Shown piece by piece: positions 1-8,622 of a DNA stretch of 64,000 bases. Position 1 is the first letter of the stretch; each line of letters opens with the position of its first letter. The notes below the pieces were generated by a model. The model was not told the DNA's origin. It searched no databases and saw nothing but the letters and a program-made list of their open reading frames with translations. The stretch comes from Pseudomonas sp. ADAK13 (GTDB lineage: Bacteria; Pseudomonadota; Gammaproteobacteria; Pseudomonadales; Pseudomonadaceae), in the NCBI RefSeq assembly GCF_012935715.1, contig NZ_CP052860.1, forward strand, positions 4,712,001-4,776,000, given 5' to 3'. A program made the position numbers and the translations under genes.

Positions 1-1258
1 ACAACGCCACCAGCAGGCCGATACCCAGCGCCGGCATTGCCCACAGCGTCAGCGGGCGAAACGCTTGCAGCAGGTTGGCGAGCATCCAGCCCATCAGCAC
101 GATGAACGTCAGGGACAGGTTGAACATCTCACTGTGGCTGTTGCCGTACAGCGGCCTGGCGATTTGCAGGTAGATCAGCGTGATCATCGCCGCCAGGCCG
201 ATGCCCAGGTTGAGCAGGCCATTGAAGCGCAGCGTACGGGTGCGGGCATTGGCCAGCAGGTCGACCAACGCATGGCCCATCAGCAACGCCAGCGGCAGCA
301 GGCACGGCATGATGTAGGTCGGCAACTTGCCGTTGCTCAGGCTGAAAAAGCCCAGGGGCAACAGCATCCACAGCGCGAGGAAGACGATGGGGGGCTGGCG
401 CTTTTCCTTCCAGGTCTTGCACAGCGTCGCCGGCAGCAGTGCCGCCCACGGCAGGCAGGACACCACCATCAGCGGCAGGTAAAACCACCAGGGCCGCGCA
501 TGCTGGGCATTGTCGGAGGCAAATCGGCGGATGTGCTCGTGCCAGAAAAAGAACCGCCAGTAGTCCGGCTCCTGCAGGTGGATCGTCAGGGCCCAGGGCA
601 GGCACACCACGGCCGCCACCAGAATCGCCAGCGGGCCATAGCGCAGCAGCTCCCCGAGGCGCCGCTGCCAGAGCATGTAAGGCAAGGCGATCAGCACCGG
701 CAGCAACCACGCCAGGAAGCCCTTGGTCATGAAGCCCATGCCGCAGGCGACGCCCAATAATGTCCAGCTGGCGAGGCGGGCGCGGGGAGTGGAACTGTCG
801 AGGGCAAACCACAGCGCCGCCAGGCTCAGGTTGACCCAAAAGGTAAATTGCGGGTCCAGGTTGGAGTAACCGGCTTGCCCGGCCACCAGACCGAAACTCA
901 TATAGAGCAGGGCGCAGGCAAAACTCTTGCGCGGGTCGTTCCACAACCGGCGGGCAACCAGGTAGGCAAGCATGACGCTCAGGCCGGTGGTCAGGGCAGA
1001 GGCAATGCGCACGCCGAACAGGTTTTCACCAAAGATCGCCTGGCCCAGCGCAATCAGCCAATAACCGGCGGCGGGCTTTTCGAAATAGCGCACGCCCATG
1101 AAATGTGGCGCCACCCAGTTGCCGCTCATGATCATTTCCTGGCTGATCTGGGCGTAGCGGGATTCGTCGGGAATCCACAGGCCGTGCAGGCCCAACGGCA
1201 ACAAATAGAACATCACGAATGCCAGTAGCAATACGGGCAAAGGTTTAAGGCGGGTCAT
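1..1258 (-). CDS. arnT: ArnT, lipid A 4-amino-4-deoxy-L-arabinose transferase (C-terminus beyond window)
   Basis: Inner-membrane GT-C glycosyltransferase that moves L-Ara4N from undecaprenyl phosphate to lipid A, giving polymyxin resistance. Only the first ~419 residues (family length about 550) are inside the window. The start at 1258 gives a hydrophobic first segment, then the periplasmic catalytic loop with the family signature [13 protein letters not shown] followed by FEKPAAGYW; later [12 protein letters not shown] and [17 protein letters not shown] match E. coli ArnT closely. The Asp-Glu of PDESRY is the expected catalytic acidic pair of this superfamily. The other arn genes are not visible and would lie to the left if clustered. 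An ais-like gene lies just upstream on the same strand, as ais neighbours arn genes in enterobacteria. The assignment is secure; only the truncation limits it. Confidence 0.93.
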   Translation of the reverse strand, partial: MTRLKPLPVLLLAFVMFYLLPLGLHGLWIPDESRYAQISQEMIMSGNWVAPHFMGVRYFEKPAAGYWLIALGQAIFGENLFGVRIASALTTGLSVMLAYLVARRLWNDPRKSFACALLYMSFGLVAGQAGYSNLDPQFTFWVNLSLAALWFALDSSTPRARLASWTLLGVACGMGFMTKGFLAWLLPVLIALPYMLWQRRLGELLRYGPLAILVAAVVCLPWALTIHLQEPDYWRFFFWHEHIRRFASDNAQHARPWWFYLPLMVVSCLPWAALLPATLCKTWKEKRQPPIVFLALWMLLPLGFFSLSNGKLPTYIMPCLLPLALLMGHALVDLLANARTRTLRFNGLLNLGIGLAAMITLIYLQIARPLYGNSHSEMFNLSLTFIVLMGWMLANLLQAFRPLTLWAMPALGIGLLVAL

Positions 1259-1606
1259 GGCTATTGCACTCTCAGGCGGTATTGACGGTGGATCAGCGCG
1301 AGCGCTGGATCAGCCATGCGCGAGGGGTGGAGGATGGTCAGGGTCGGGTGAAAATGCGGCACAGAACGTTATTCCTTAAACAGTCTGTTAGTGGGCGCGG
1401 AATTGAATATCCATGCGCCCTAGTCAAGCTCGTTAAATGGGCGGCGTCCAATGAGTCATCGAAAGTCATCGTCATGTTGTTAACTTGTGAAAAGTTAGTG
1501 AGCTAAGAGTTTCTTGAAAAAAAGCCCAGTTAAAACTGTAAAAGATGCCATGGCTTGGCTGTCTTTTTGCTGAACGAACTTGAATGATTAAATGTAAAGA
1601 AGTGTT
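1259..1606. promoter_or_regulatory. AT-rich leader between ais-like gene and arnT
   Basis: This 348-bp gap is clearly richer in A+T than its surroundings, especially about 1370-1610, and has no convincing gene. It should carry the arnT promoter, since arnT starts at 1258 on the minus strand. It holds one copy of an 18-bp sequence (1558-1575) also found upstream of the ais-like gene. I looked for PmrA- or PhoP-type direct repeats and found only poor matches. Confidence 0.5.
1558..1575 (-). promoter_or_regulatory. 18-bp shared element, arnT-side copy
   Basis: The plus strand reads gctgtctttttgctgaac (minus strand GTTCAGCAAAAAGACAGC). The identical 18-mer is at 2394-2411, upstream of the ais-like gene, in the same orientation. 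This copy lies about 300 bp upstream of the arnT start and about 30 bp past the ais stop. Identity is seen directly; a role as a co-regulation site is inference. Confidence 0.45.
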
Positions 1607-2290
1607 CTAAAGTTGTTTAAGTGCGGCGGCCCAGTCCTTGCTGTTCATAATGCCCAGGGCCTTGAACTTGCCGTTGGGCAGGAGCTTCACAAACAACGCA
1701 CTGCCGTATTCAGCGTGTGCGGCGTGTTCGAAGCCCAGCGCCTCCTCAAAGTCACTGATGCAGGCGCTGTGGGTGACCAGCAGCAGGTTGCGATCAGGCA
1801 GCTTGTGGGGGCGCAGTTCCTCACCGATGGCAGGGCCGCAGATGGCCAGCGGGCCGGGTGACAACTCAGCCTTGCCGAACATGAACAGCGAGGTCTGCGC
1901 GGTGCGGGTGGTGGGGCTGCTCAGGACGTCGGTGTTTTCCATGCCCAGGGTCTGAAAGGCCTTGCCCACGGCCGTGGCAGACAACGAGCCGAGCGTGGTC
2001 AGGCCGTCTGCCGGGCCCAGGCAGGGGTTGGTGGAGCGGTCGCAGCGCTCTTCATGGCGCACCAGCACCACCAGGTCGCCGTTGCGCCAGGCTTCCAGGG
2101 CGCCGGAAGTGAGCAGGCGATGGCCCACGCCCAGGTCCAGGGGCGAGCGTGGCCACCAGATAAACGCTGTCACCGCCAGGCTGACCATCACGATAGCCGC
2201 CACGCCAAGCCAGAGCTTGTTCAGCTGTTTTATAAATGCCCAGCGCGAGCGAGACTTGCTCAGAGTCAGGTCAACCACACTATTCACCAT
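1607..2290 (-). CDS. ais: Ais-like histidine phosphatase, putative LPS core heptose phosphatase
   Basis: A 227-residue membrane-anchored member of the histidine phosphatase (phosphoglycerate mutase-like) superfamily. One hydrophobic segment lies at about residues 27-46, then the catalytic RHEER motif (phosphorylated His at about 79) inside LVRHEERCDRSTNPCL, which closely resembles E. coli Ais (FRHAERCDRSTNQCL). A second catalytic His is in LLVTHSACISD near the C-terminus. Ais-type enzymes dephosphorylate heptose II of the LPS core, so linkage to arnT makes a cell-envelope role likely. I chose the ATG at 2290 because GGAAG precedes it at proper spacing; a longer start at 2347 would add 19 unlikely residues. 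The exact substrate is inferred from the family. Confidence 0.78.
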   Translation of the reverse strand: MVNSVVDLTLSKSRSRWAFIKQLNKLWLGVAAIVMVSLAVTAFIWWPRSPLDLGVGHRLLTSGALEAWRNGDLVVLVRHEERCDRSTNPCLGPADGLTTLGSLSATAVGKAFQTLGMENTDVLSSPTTRTAQTSLFMFGKAELSPGPLAICGPAIGEELRPHKLPDRNLLLVTHSACISDFEEALGFEHAAHAEYGSALFVKLLPNGKFKALGIMNSKDWAAALKQL

Positions 2291-2393
2291 AGGTAACTTC
2301 CAGGCGTAATCCGGTAACTGGCGGCAGCAAGTTAGGCAGGGCGCCAAGTGAAGAGCGCTTATGCAGGAATGTGCAAAAGCGTGTCACAGGGGC

Positions 2394-2411
2394 GCTGTCT
2401 TTTTGCTGAAC
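2394..2411 (-). promoter_or_regulatory. 18-bp shared element, ais-side copy
   Basis: Exact second copy of the 18-mer at 1558-1575, same orientation (minus strand GTTCAGCAAAAAGACAGC). The -104 position relative to the ais start fits an activator site or an upstream part of the promoter. Confidence 0.45.
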
Positions 2412-2570
2412 ATACCGATATAAAAAATTATTCATGTGCACTAACGGGTGTTTGAAAATAACCAACCTGTTATCTGCTCATGGGCGGCAATTTAGAGTGC
2501 GGCGGGTGGCCGCCGAGTGAAATCAATGTGAAAAATTTGCAGCGGGTCATAGGGCGCTCCTTTTGCCCAT

Positions 2571-2596
2571 GGTTGTGACATAAAAATGTGACAACC
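2571..2596. promoter_or_regulatory. Imperfect palindrome upstream of ABC operon
   Basis: Two 11-bp arms (ggttgtgacat and atgtgacaacc) are separated by aaaa and pair apart from one central G:G. The same bases form a direct repeat, TGTGACA at 2574-2580 and 2587-2593, 13 bp apart. It lies 42 bp upstream of the ATG at 2638, where an operator or response-regulator site is expected. The regulator is unknown. Confidence 0.4.
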
Positions 2597-2637
2597 GTTA
2601 TTCTCGGCCTCAATCCAGGAACCGGTGGGGAAGGGTG

Positions 2638-3306
2638 ATGCTGCAGGTACAAGGGGTATACAAGAGCTACGGCACGCCGCAGGGGCCGTTGGCCGTGCTG
2701 GCGGGTGTCGACCTTTACCTGGGCGCGTGCAGCAGCCTGGCGTTGATGGGCGAGTCCGGCAGTGGCAAAAGCACGCTGCTGCACCTGGTGGCCGGGCTCG
2801 ACCGGGCAGACCGTGGCAGCCTCCAGGTGGGCGATCAGCGCCTGGATCAGATGAACGAAGCGCAACTGGCCCACTGGCGCCGCACCGAGATCGGCCTGGT
2901 GTTCCAGCAGTTCAACCTGATCGGCAGCCTGCGGGTCGAAGACAACCTGGCGTTCCAGGCGCGCCTGGCCGGGCGCTTCGATCCGGCGTGGCAAGCGCAA
3001 TTGGTGGAGCGCCTGGGCCTGGGGGACTTGCTCAAGCGTTATCCCGAACAACTGTCCGGCGGCCAGCAGCAGCGGGTGGCCGTGGGGCGGGCCCTGGCAT
3101 CGCGGCCCGGCTTGCTGCTGGCGGACGAACCCACCGGCAACCTCGACGAAGCCACCAGCGACGAAGTGCTGCAACTGCTGCTGGACCTGCTGCGGGACAG
3201 CCCCACCAGCCTGTTGATGGTCACCCACAGCCCACGAATCGCCGCGCGCCTGGACCAGCAAGTGGTGCTCCACCGTGGTCGGGTACTCGCAGCGGACGCC
3301 CGCTGA
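2638..3306 (+). CDS. ABC transporter ATP-binding protein (LolD/MacB type, AttE-like)
   Basis: A 222-residue nucleotide-binding subunit. Walker A GESGSGKST is at residues 38-46, the signature LSGGQ at 139-143, followed by Walker B LLLADEPTGNLD at about 159-170. The DEPTGNLD form is typical of the LolD/MacB/FtsE branch, which pairs with FtsX-type permeases and works on envelope lipids, lipoproteins or secreted compounds rather than as a classical importer. The ATG at 2638 directly follows a purine-rich ribosome site (ggggaaggg); the GTG three bases earlier is less likely. It is the first gene of a tight three-gene operon. Confidence 0.85.
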   Translation: MLQVQGVYKSYGTPQGPLAVLAGVDLYLGACSSLALMGESGSGKSTLLHLVAGLDRADRGSLQVGDQRLDQMNEAQLAHWRRTEIGLVFQQFNLIGSLRVEDNLAFQARLAGRFDPAWQAQLVERLGLGDLLKRYPEQLSGGQQQRVAVGRALASRPGLLLADEPTGNLDEATSDEVLQLLLDLLRDSPTSLLMVTHSPRIAARLDQQVVLHRGRVLAADAR

Positions 3307-3307
3307 G

Positions 3308-5782
3308 GTGCGCGTCTTCTACTGGACACTGCGCGCGCTGCTCAGCCATTGGCGCCGCCACCCCGTGCAGTTCTTCAGCGTGCTTACCGGCCTGTGGCTG
3401 GCCACCGCGCTGTTGACCGGCGTGCAAGCCCTCAACAGCCAGGCGCGGGACAGCTACGCCCGGGCCAGCCAACTGATCGGCGGTGAACCCCAGGCCAGCC
3501 TCAGCGCGCCGGACGGTGCCAGCTTCCCCCAGGCGCTGTTTGCCGAACTGCGCCGCGCCGGGTGGCCGGTGTCGCCGGTGGTGCAGGGCCGCGTGCTGCT
3601 CAAGGGGCATGAAGACCAGCGCCTGCAAGTGATGGGCATCGACCCGGTGTCGTTGCCCGGCAGCGGTGCGGTGGCCGGGCAGAGCCTGGACCGGGCGCAG
3701 ATGGTCGCGTTCTTCAACCCGCCAGGGCGCACCTGGATCGCGCCGCAGACCTTGCAGGCGCTGGGCCTGAAAGAGGGCGACCAGCCGCTGACGTCCGCCG
3801 GGCTGGCGCTGCCGCCACTGCACGTTCAACCGGACATGGCGCCCGGACTGCTACTGACCGACATCGGCTTCGCCCAACCACTACTGGACATGCCCCAGCG
3901 CCTGTCTCGATTGCTGCTGGACAAGGCGTTTGCCGCCGCTCATCCCGCCTTGCCGGCTGAATTGAATGGGCAGCTCCAGCTCAAACAGGCCGAGGAAAAC
4001 AACCTCGCGCGCCTCACCGAAAGCTTCCACCTGAACCTTGACGCGCTGGGGTTTTTGTCCTTTGTGGTGGGGTTGTTTATCGTGCACGCCGCCATCGGCC
4101 TGGCCCTGGAGCAGCGGCGCGGCCTGCTGCGAACCTTGCGTGCGTGCGGGGTGAGCGCGCGGATGTTGATTCTCAGCCTGGCGGTCGAACTCGGTGGCAT
4201 GGCCGTGCTCGGCGGCCTGATGGGCGTGGCCAGTGGGTACGTGCTGGCCAGCCTGTTACTGCCCGACGTCGCCGCCAGCTTGCGCGGCCTGTATGGCGCC
4301 GAGGTGCCCGGCCAATTAAGCCTCAGCCCACTGTGGTGGCTCAGCGGCCTGGGCCTGGGCTTGCTCGGCGCGTTGCTCGCCGGGGCCAGCAGCCTGTGGC
4401 GGGCGGCGCGCTTGCCGTTATTGGCGCTGGCCGATGCCCAAGCCTGGCACCACGCCCATGGGCGCTGGCTGCGGCGCCAGGGCTGGGTGGCGGGCGCTGC
4501 CTTATTGATCGCGCTGCTGGCGCTGGTGTTCGGCGATAGCCTGGCCAGCGGTTTTGTATTGATGGCTGCGTTGTTGCTGGGCGCTGCGCTGGGTTTGCCG
4601 GTGGTGCTCAATGGGGTGCTCAAGGCCGTATTGGGGCGCAGCCGCTCGGTACTGGGCCAATGGTTTCTCGCCGATTGCCGCCAGCAGTTGCCGGCCTTGA
4701 GCCTGGCGCTGATGGCCTTGCTGCTGGCGTTGGCCGCCAATATCGGCGCGGGCTCGATGACCTCGGGCTTTCGCCAGACCTTCAACAACTGGCTGGAGCA
4801 ACGCCTGACCGCCGAGCTGTACCTCAACCCGCAAAACCCGGCGCAGGCCGAGCAGTTGCACACCTGGCTGGTACAACAGCCTCTGGTACAGACCGTTCTG
4901 CCCACCTGGCAGGTCGCGGTGCAGTTGCAAGGTTGGCCGGCAGACCTGTTCGGCGTGGTCGACGACTCAACCTATCGCCAGCATTGGCCGTTGCTCGAAG
5001 CAGCGGCGGATCCCTGGGGACAGTTGCTGCAAGACGACACCCTGATGCTCAGCGAGCAGATGGCGCGCCGGCTCAAGGTGCGGCTGGGCGATGTGATCCG
5101 CATCCCTGCGCCCCAGGGTCAATGGTCGCCGAAGGTGGTGGGGATTTACGCCGACTATGGCAACCCCAAGGGCCACTTGCTGGTGAACTCGCGGCACCTG
5201 TTGCAGCACTGGCCGGGATTGTCACCGGCGCGTTTCAACCTGCGGGTATTGCCGGGCAACGTGCCCACCCTGGTGCGTGAAGTGCAGGACCGGTTCGCCC
5301 TGGAAGACAGCCGCATCGTCGATCAGCAGCAACTCAAGGGCTGGTCGAGCCAGGTCTTCGAACGCACCTTCGCCGCCACCGCTGCTCTCAACAGCCTGAC
5401 CCTGGGCGTGGCCGGGGTGGCGCTGTTCATCAGCCTGCTGACCCAGAGTCAAAGCCGGCTTGGCCAGTTGGCGCCGTTGTGGGCGCTGGGCGTGACACGA
5501 CGCCAATTGATGCTGCTCAACCTCGGCCAGACCTGGCTGCTGGCGGTGCTGACCCTGGTGCTGGCGCTGCCATTGGGCTTGCTGCTGGCCTGGTGCCTGG
5601 ACGTGGTGATCAATGTCCAGGCCTTTGGCTGGCGCCTGCCGTTGCAGATTTTTCCGTGGCAACTGGCGCAACTGCTGGGGCTGGCGATGTTGGCCACCTT
5701 GCTGGCGTCGGCCTGGCCGTTGTGGCAGTTGTACCGCAGTCGCCCGGCGGATTTGCTGAGGACCTTTGCCAATGAAGATTAA
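3308..5782 (+). CDS. FtsX-family ABC permease with two permease cores (AttFG-like fusion)
   Basis: About 824 residues. Membrane helices occur at about residues 20-40 and 245-270, then a cluster at 300-460, followed by a second periplasmic region and a last group of helices at 690-810. This looks like two FtsX/MacB cores joined in one chain; in the Agrobacterium AttEFGH system the two permeases are separate proteins (AttF, AttG). It partners the ATPase encoded just upstream (1-base gap). No in-frame ATG lies near the N-terminus: I chose GTG at 3308, after the upstream stop, though GTG at 3275 inside the ATPase gene is also possible. The substrate is unknown. Confidence 0.8.
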   Translation: MRVFYWTLRALLSHWRRHPVQFFSVLTGLWLATALLTGVQALNSQARDSYARASQLIGGEPQASLSAPDGASFPQALFAELRRAGWPVSPVVQGRVLLKGHEDQRLQVMGIDPVSLPGSGAVAGQSLDRAQMVAFFNPPGRTWIAPQTLQALGLKEGDQPLTSAGLALPPLHVQPDMAPGLLLTDIGFAQPLLDMPQRLSRLLLDKAFAAAHPALPAELNGQLQLKQAEENNLARLTESFHLNLDALGFLSFVVGLFIVHAAIGLALEQRRGLLRTLRACGVSARMLILSLAVELGGMAVLGGLMGVASGYVLASLLLPDVAASLRGLYGAEVPGQLSLSPLWWLSGLGLGLLGALLAGASSLWRAARLPLLALADAQAWHHAHGRWLRRQGWVAGAALLIALLALVFGDSLASGFVLMAALLLGAALGLPVVLNGVLKAVLGRSRSVLGQWFLADCRQQLPALSLALMALLLALAANIGAGSMTSGFRQTFNNWLEQRLTAELYLNPQNPAQAEQLHTWLVQQPLVQTVLPTWQVAVQLQGWPADLFGVVDDSTYRQHWPLLEAAADPWGQLLQDDTLMLSEQMARRLKVRLGDVIRIPAPQGQWSPKVVGIYADYGNPKGHLLVNSRHLLQHWPGLSPARFNLRVLPGNVPTLVREVQDRFALEDSRIVDQQQLKGWSSQVFERTFAATAALNSLTLGVAGVALFISLLTQSQSRLGQLAPLWALGVTRRQLMLLNLGQTWLLAVLTLVLALPLGLLLAWCLDVVINVQAFGWRLPLQIFPWQLAQLLGLAMLATLLASAWPLWQLYRSRPADLLRTFANED

Positions 5783-6836
5783 GTACCTGCTGTGGGCGAC
5801 GTTCCTGTTGCTGGGCGCCTGTGATAAACCGCCTGCGTCCGAAGAAAGCTTCGCCGGGCTGGGCAGCCAGGCTGCGGACTTCGCCCAAGTGGTGCCCGGC
5901 AAGGTTTTCAGCTTCCCCGAGGACCACGGCCCCCATGACGGCTATCGCATCGAGTGGTGGTACCTCACCGCCAACCTCAAGGACGCCGAGGGCAATGCCT
6001 ATGGCGTGCAATGGACGCTGTTTCGCAACGCGCTCAAGGCCGGGCCGACGCAACCGGGCTGGCGTGACTCGACCCTCTGGCTGGGCCACGCTGCCGTCAC
6101 CTCGGCCACCCGCCATTACGCCGCCGAACGCTATGCCCGTGGCGGCGTGGGGCAGGCGGGGGCCCAGGCCGAGCCGTTCAACGCCTGGATCGACGACTGG
6201 AATTTCGCCACCAACCCCGGTGCCACCAGCTCCCTGGCGGACATGCAACTGGCGGCTGCCGGCGAGCATTTCAGCTACGACCTGCACCTGACCTCCAGCC
6301 GCCCGCTGGTGCTCCAGGGCGAGAACGGCTACAGCCGAAAATCCGACCAGGGCCAGGCGTCGTACTACTACAGCCAGCCGTTTTTCCAGGCCGATGGCCG
6401 TGTGACCATCGACGGCAAACCCTACCAGGTCACAGGCACCGCCTGGCTCGACCGCGAATGGAGCAGCCAGCCCCTGACCGCCAGCCAGACCGGCTGGGAC
6501 TGGTTCTCCCTGCACCTGGACAGCGGCGAGCAGTTGATGTTGTTCCGGGTGCGGCAAAAAGACGGGCCGTCGTACCTGACCGGCACCTGGATCGACCAGC
6601 AGGGCCAAACACAGACCTTGCACAACCAGGATATCCAGCTGACACCACTGGGCACCACCGCGATCGATGGGCGCAGCATTCCCACCCAATGGTCGCTGAA
6701 AATCCCGGGCAAGCATCTGGACATCACTACTCAAGCGCTCAATCCCGAAGCCTGGATGAACCTGAGCATTCCTTACTGGGAAGGGCCGGTGAAATTTCAG
6801 GGCGGGGTGGGGTATCTGGAGATGACGGGGTACTGA
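5772..6836 (+). CDS. Lipocalin-like (AttH/CrtC family) lipoprotein
   Basis: A 354-residue lipoprotein. The N-terminus MKIKYLLWATFLLLGAC is a signal peptide with lipobox LLGAC (Cys about 17) followed by Asp at +2, which in E. coli favours retention at the inner membrane; the rule in Pseudomonas is less clear. The mature part has AttH / hydroxyneurosporene synthase family features: PEDHGPHDGYRIEWWYLTAN, later DREWSSQPL and GWDWFSLHLDSGEQLMLF. The double lipocalin fold of this family binds hydrophobic ligands. The gene overlaps the permease gene by 11 bases and has a GAGGA ribosome site, so it is the third member of an AttEFGH-type system. Earlier TTG start codons are unlikely. Confidence 0.83.
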   Translation: MKIKYLLWATFLLLGACDKPPASEESFAGLGSQAADFAQVVPGKVFSFPEDHGPHDGYRIEWWYLTANLKDAEGNAYGVQWTLFRNALKAGPTQPGWRDSTLWLGHAAVTSATRHYAAERYARGGVGQAGAQAEPFNAWIDDWNFATNPGATSSLADMQLAAAGEHFSYDLHLTSSRPLVLQGENGYSRKSDQGQASYYYSQPFFQADGRVTIDGKPYQVTGTAWLDREWSSQPLTASQTGWDWFSLHLDSGEQLMLFRVRQKDGPSYLTGTWIDQQGQTQTLHNQDIQLTPLGTTAIDGRSIPTQWSLKIPGKHLDITTQALNPEAWMNLSIPYWEGPVKFQGGVGYLEMTGY

Positions 6837-6850
6837 GTCAGCTGCTTTCT

Positions 6851-7948
6851 CTATTGCCCCAAGGCCAGTTTGAGCGGCAGGCGTGCCATGCCCGTATTCT
6901 TCAGCGAGCCCAAATACAACCAGTCTCCATACTCGCGTGCCGTGGTGATGGGGGAGTAGTTACCGCTGCTGCCATCCTGCAGGTTGGCGATCACCTTGCC
7001 GTTCACATCCAGCCCCAGCACAAAGGCCTTACGCTCGATGGGCTTGGGCAGCATCATCAGCGCCCGCACCATGATCTTGCGCATCAACGGGTAGCCGGCA
7101 AAACCGTCGAGCAACGGGTTGCGGGGCGAATACAGGGCGACCCAGAAACGGTCCTGGCCATTGAAACTGAGGTTGTCCGGTAGGCCCGGCAGGTTGTCGA
7201 TAAACAGGTCGTGGGCACCGGCCTTGTCGCCCTTGAGCCAATAGCGGCTGATGCGGTAGGCACCGGTTTCGTTGACCAGCACATACTCTTCGTTCGGCCC
7301 CAGGGCCACGCCATTGGCGAACTGCAGCTGGTCCAGCAGCACCTCGGTGTGGCCGTTGCCGAAGTCATAACGCAGCAAGCGGCCGTCGCCACCGTGCTCG
7401 ATCACGGCCTCGCCGTCTTGGCCATAACCCCAGCGGCTCGACGCATCGCTGAAGTATGCATAACGCCCCGCGGTGTCGACGGTGACGTCATCGGCAAAGC
7501 CAAACGGCAGGCCGGCGGCGCTGGTGGTCAGAGTGGTGAGGTTGTGCCCGGTGTCGAGGGCGAGCAGGCCCTTGATGCCGTCGGCAATGATCAGCCGCCC
7601 GTCCGGGTGCAGGGCCAGCCCCAGGGGGCGGCCGTGGGTGTTGGCCAGCTCTTCGATGACGTGGCTTTCCGGGGCTGTGCGGATGATGCGCCCGTCATGC
7701 AGGCCGGTGATGAGAAAACCTTTGCCATCCAGCAACAGCGCTTCCGGCCCGGCGATGTCCTGGGCGCCGGTTCTTTTCACGGCCTTGAGGCGCTGGTTTT
7801 CAGCGTAGGGCCCGTCCTTCAGGGATGGCGCCTTGGGCGGCGACCAGTTGACCGGTTGCACCCTGGTGGGCATCAGCAACAGGAAGGCGACGATGGCGAC
7901 CAGGACCAGCAGGACCAGATGACGAACCTTCCTTGGACGAGTACTCAT
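6851..7948 (-). CDS. Membrane-anchored SMP-30/strictosidine-synthase-like beta-propeller protein
   Basis: 365 residues. One N-terminal membrane anchor (about residues 9-27), then a six-bladed propeller of the SMP-30/gluconolactonase and strictosidine synthase-like group: GPEALLLDGKGFLITGLHDG, GRPLGLALHPDGRLIIAD, FADDVTVDTAGRYAYFSDAS, FANGVALGPNEEYVLVNET and LPGLPDNLSFNGQDRFWVAL. The last two match the animal APMAP and plant strictosidine synthase-like family, in which bacterial members are often lactonases or arylesterases. Enzymatic activity is not proven here. The start overlaps the stop of the upstream fatty acid hydroxylase gene by 4 bases (ATGA), so the two are co-translated. Confidence 0.75.
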   Translation of the reverse strand: MSTRPRKVRHLVLLVLVAIVAFLLLMPTRVQPVNWSPPKAPSLKDGPYAENQRLKAVKRTGAQDIAGPEALLLDGKGFLITGLHDGRIIRTAPESHVIEELANTHGRPLGLALHPDGRLIIADGIKGLLALDTGHNLTTLTTSAAGLPFGFADDVTVDTAGRYAYFSDASSRWGYGQDGEAVIEHGGDGRLLRYDFGNGHTEVLLDQLQFANGVALGPNEEYVLVNETGAYRISRYWLKGDKAGAHDLFIDNLPGLPDNLSFNGQDRFWVALYSPRNPLLDGFAGYPLMRKIMVRALMMLPKPIERKAFVLGLDVNGKVIANLQDGSSGNYSPITTAREYGDWLYLGSLKNTGMARLPLKLALGQ

Positions 7949-8622
7949 GACGATTCCTGATGGTCAGTGGTGCGCGGTTCCCAATGCAGGGTGCCGAAGA
8001 GGTAGTCCATCAGCGGCAGGACGATATTGAAATTGCGCCCCTGCATCAGTTCGCGACGGTGATGCAGGGCGTGTAACCGGTGCATCTGGCGGATCCACGG
8101 CAAGCGGGCCACGGGGTGGTCGGGGTGCAGGTGTTCGCAGGCGTGGAAAAACTCGTAGAGCAGGTAACCAAGGATCATGCAGCCGGCGAACAGGCCGGCG
8201 ACGTTGGGGTTGAGGTGTTTGAGCAACCACCAGGCGGGGAGGGTGATGATCAGGCTGTGGAGCAGGATCAGCCAGGCGGGGAACAGGATGACACGCCAGT
8301 CTCGCGGGCTGTCGCAGGTCATGTGGCCGGGGGTGAAGAAGCTGTGGTGGTCACCGGTGTGGCGGGCGTAGAACAGCCGGGCGAAGGCGTGTTTGTGGTG
8401 GCCCAGGTGGCGGTGGACGAGGTAGATGCACAGGTTGAAGAAAATCAGCGTGAGGGGCACGGCCAGCCATTCCAGCCGTTGGATCTGGTCGGTGCTGGAC
8501 CAGAACAGGCTGACGCAGAGCAGGCCGTAGCCGAAGACGAAACCTGCATGGAGCCACGGGTTGTAGCGAAGGTTGATGCTTGCGCGATAGGTGGCGCGGA
8601 AGGCCTCGGTGGGGTGAGTCAT
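7945..8622 (-). CDS. Fatty acid hydroxylase / sterol desaturase superfamily membrane protein
   Basis: A 225-residue integral membrane di-iron oxygenase candidate. The eight-histidine signature is complete: HRHLGHH (70-76), HTGDHH (88-93), HACEH (160-164) and HRLHALHH (181-188), set between hydrophobic segments at about 24-42, 52-70, 112-135 and 140-158. The family hydroxylates or desaturates lipid substrates such as fatty acids, sterols or carotenoids. It is first in a two-gene operon with the SMP-30-like protein, suggesting a lipid-derived or lactone product, but no substrate can be named. Confidence 0.82.
   Translation of the reverse strand: MTHPTEAFRATYRASINLRYNPWLHAGFVFGYGLLCVSLFWSSTDQIQRLEWLAVPLTLIFFNLCIYLVHRHLGHHKHAFARLFYARHTGDHHSFFTPGHMTCDSPRDWRVILFPAWLILLHSLIITLPAWWLLKHLNPNVAGLFAGCMILGYLLYEFFHACEHLHPDHPVARLPWIRQMHRLHALHHRRELMQGRNFNIVLPLMDYLFGTLHWEPRTTDHQESS

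Larger units (their letters stand above)
2291..2637. promoter_or_regulatory. Divergent promoter region, ais-like gene / AttEFGH-like operon
   Basis: A 347-bp gap between divergent transcription units with no supported gene. It contains the second 18-bp shared element (2394-2411), about 104 bp upstream of the ais start, and an imperfect palindrome (2571-2596) about 40 bp before the ABC ATPase gene. An AT-rich patch at 2412-2435 could supply the -10/-35 region of the minus-strand promoter. Confidence 0.5.

Noticed and set aside
65..760. Gln/Arg/His-rich plus-strand open frame opposite arnT
   Set aside because: Antisense frame of a GC-rich gene; composition is typical of shadow frames.
129..944. 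Long minus-strand open frame within arnT
   Set aside because: It is a shifted frame of arnT; the protein is Pro/Ala/Arg-rich without family features, while the true frame from 1258 matches ArnT throughout.
1370..1400. PmrA/PhoP-like box upstream of arnT (ttaaacagtctgtta)
   Set aside because: Only one good half-site could be found; spacing and second half do not fit the known consensus.
1264..1506. 80-residue plus-strand open frame in the arnT leader
   Set aside because: No ribosome site and no recognisable protein features; it lies in an AT-rich promoter region.
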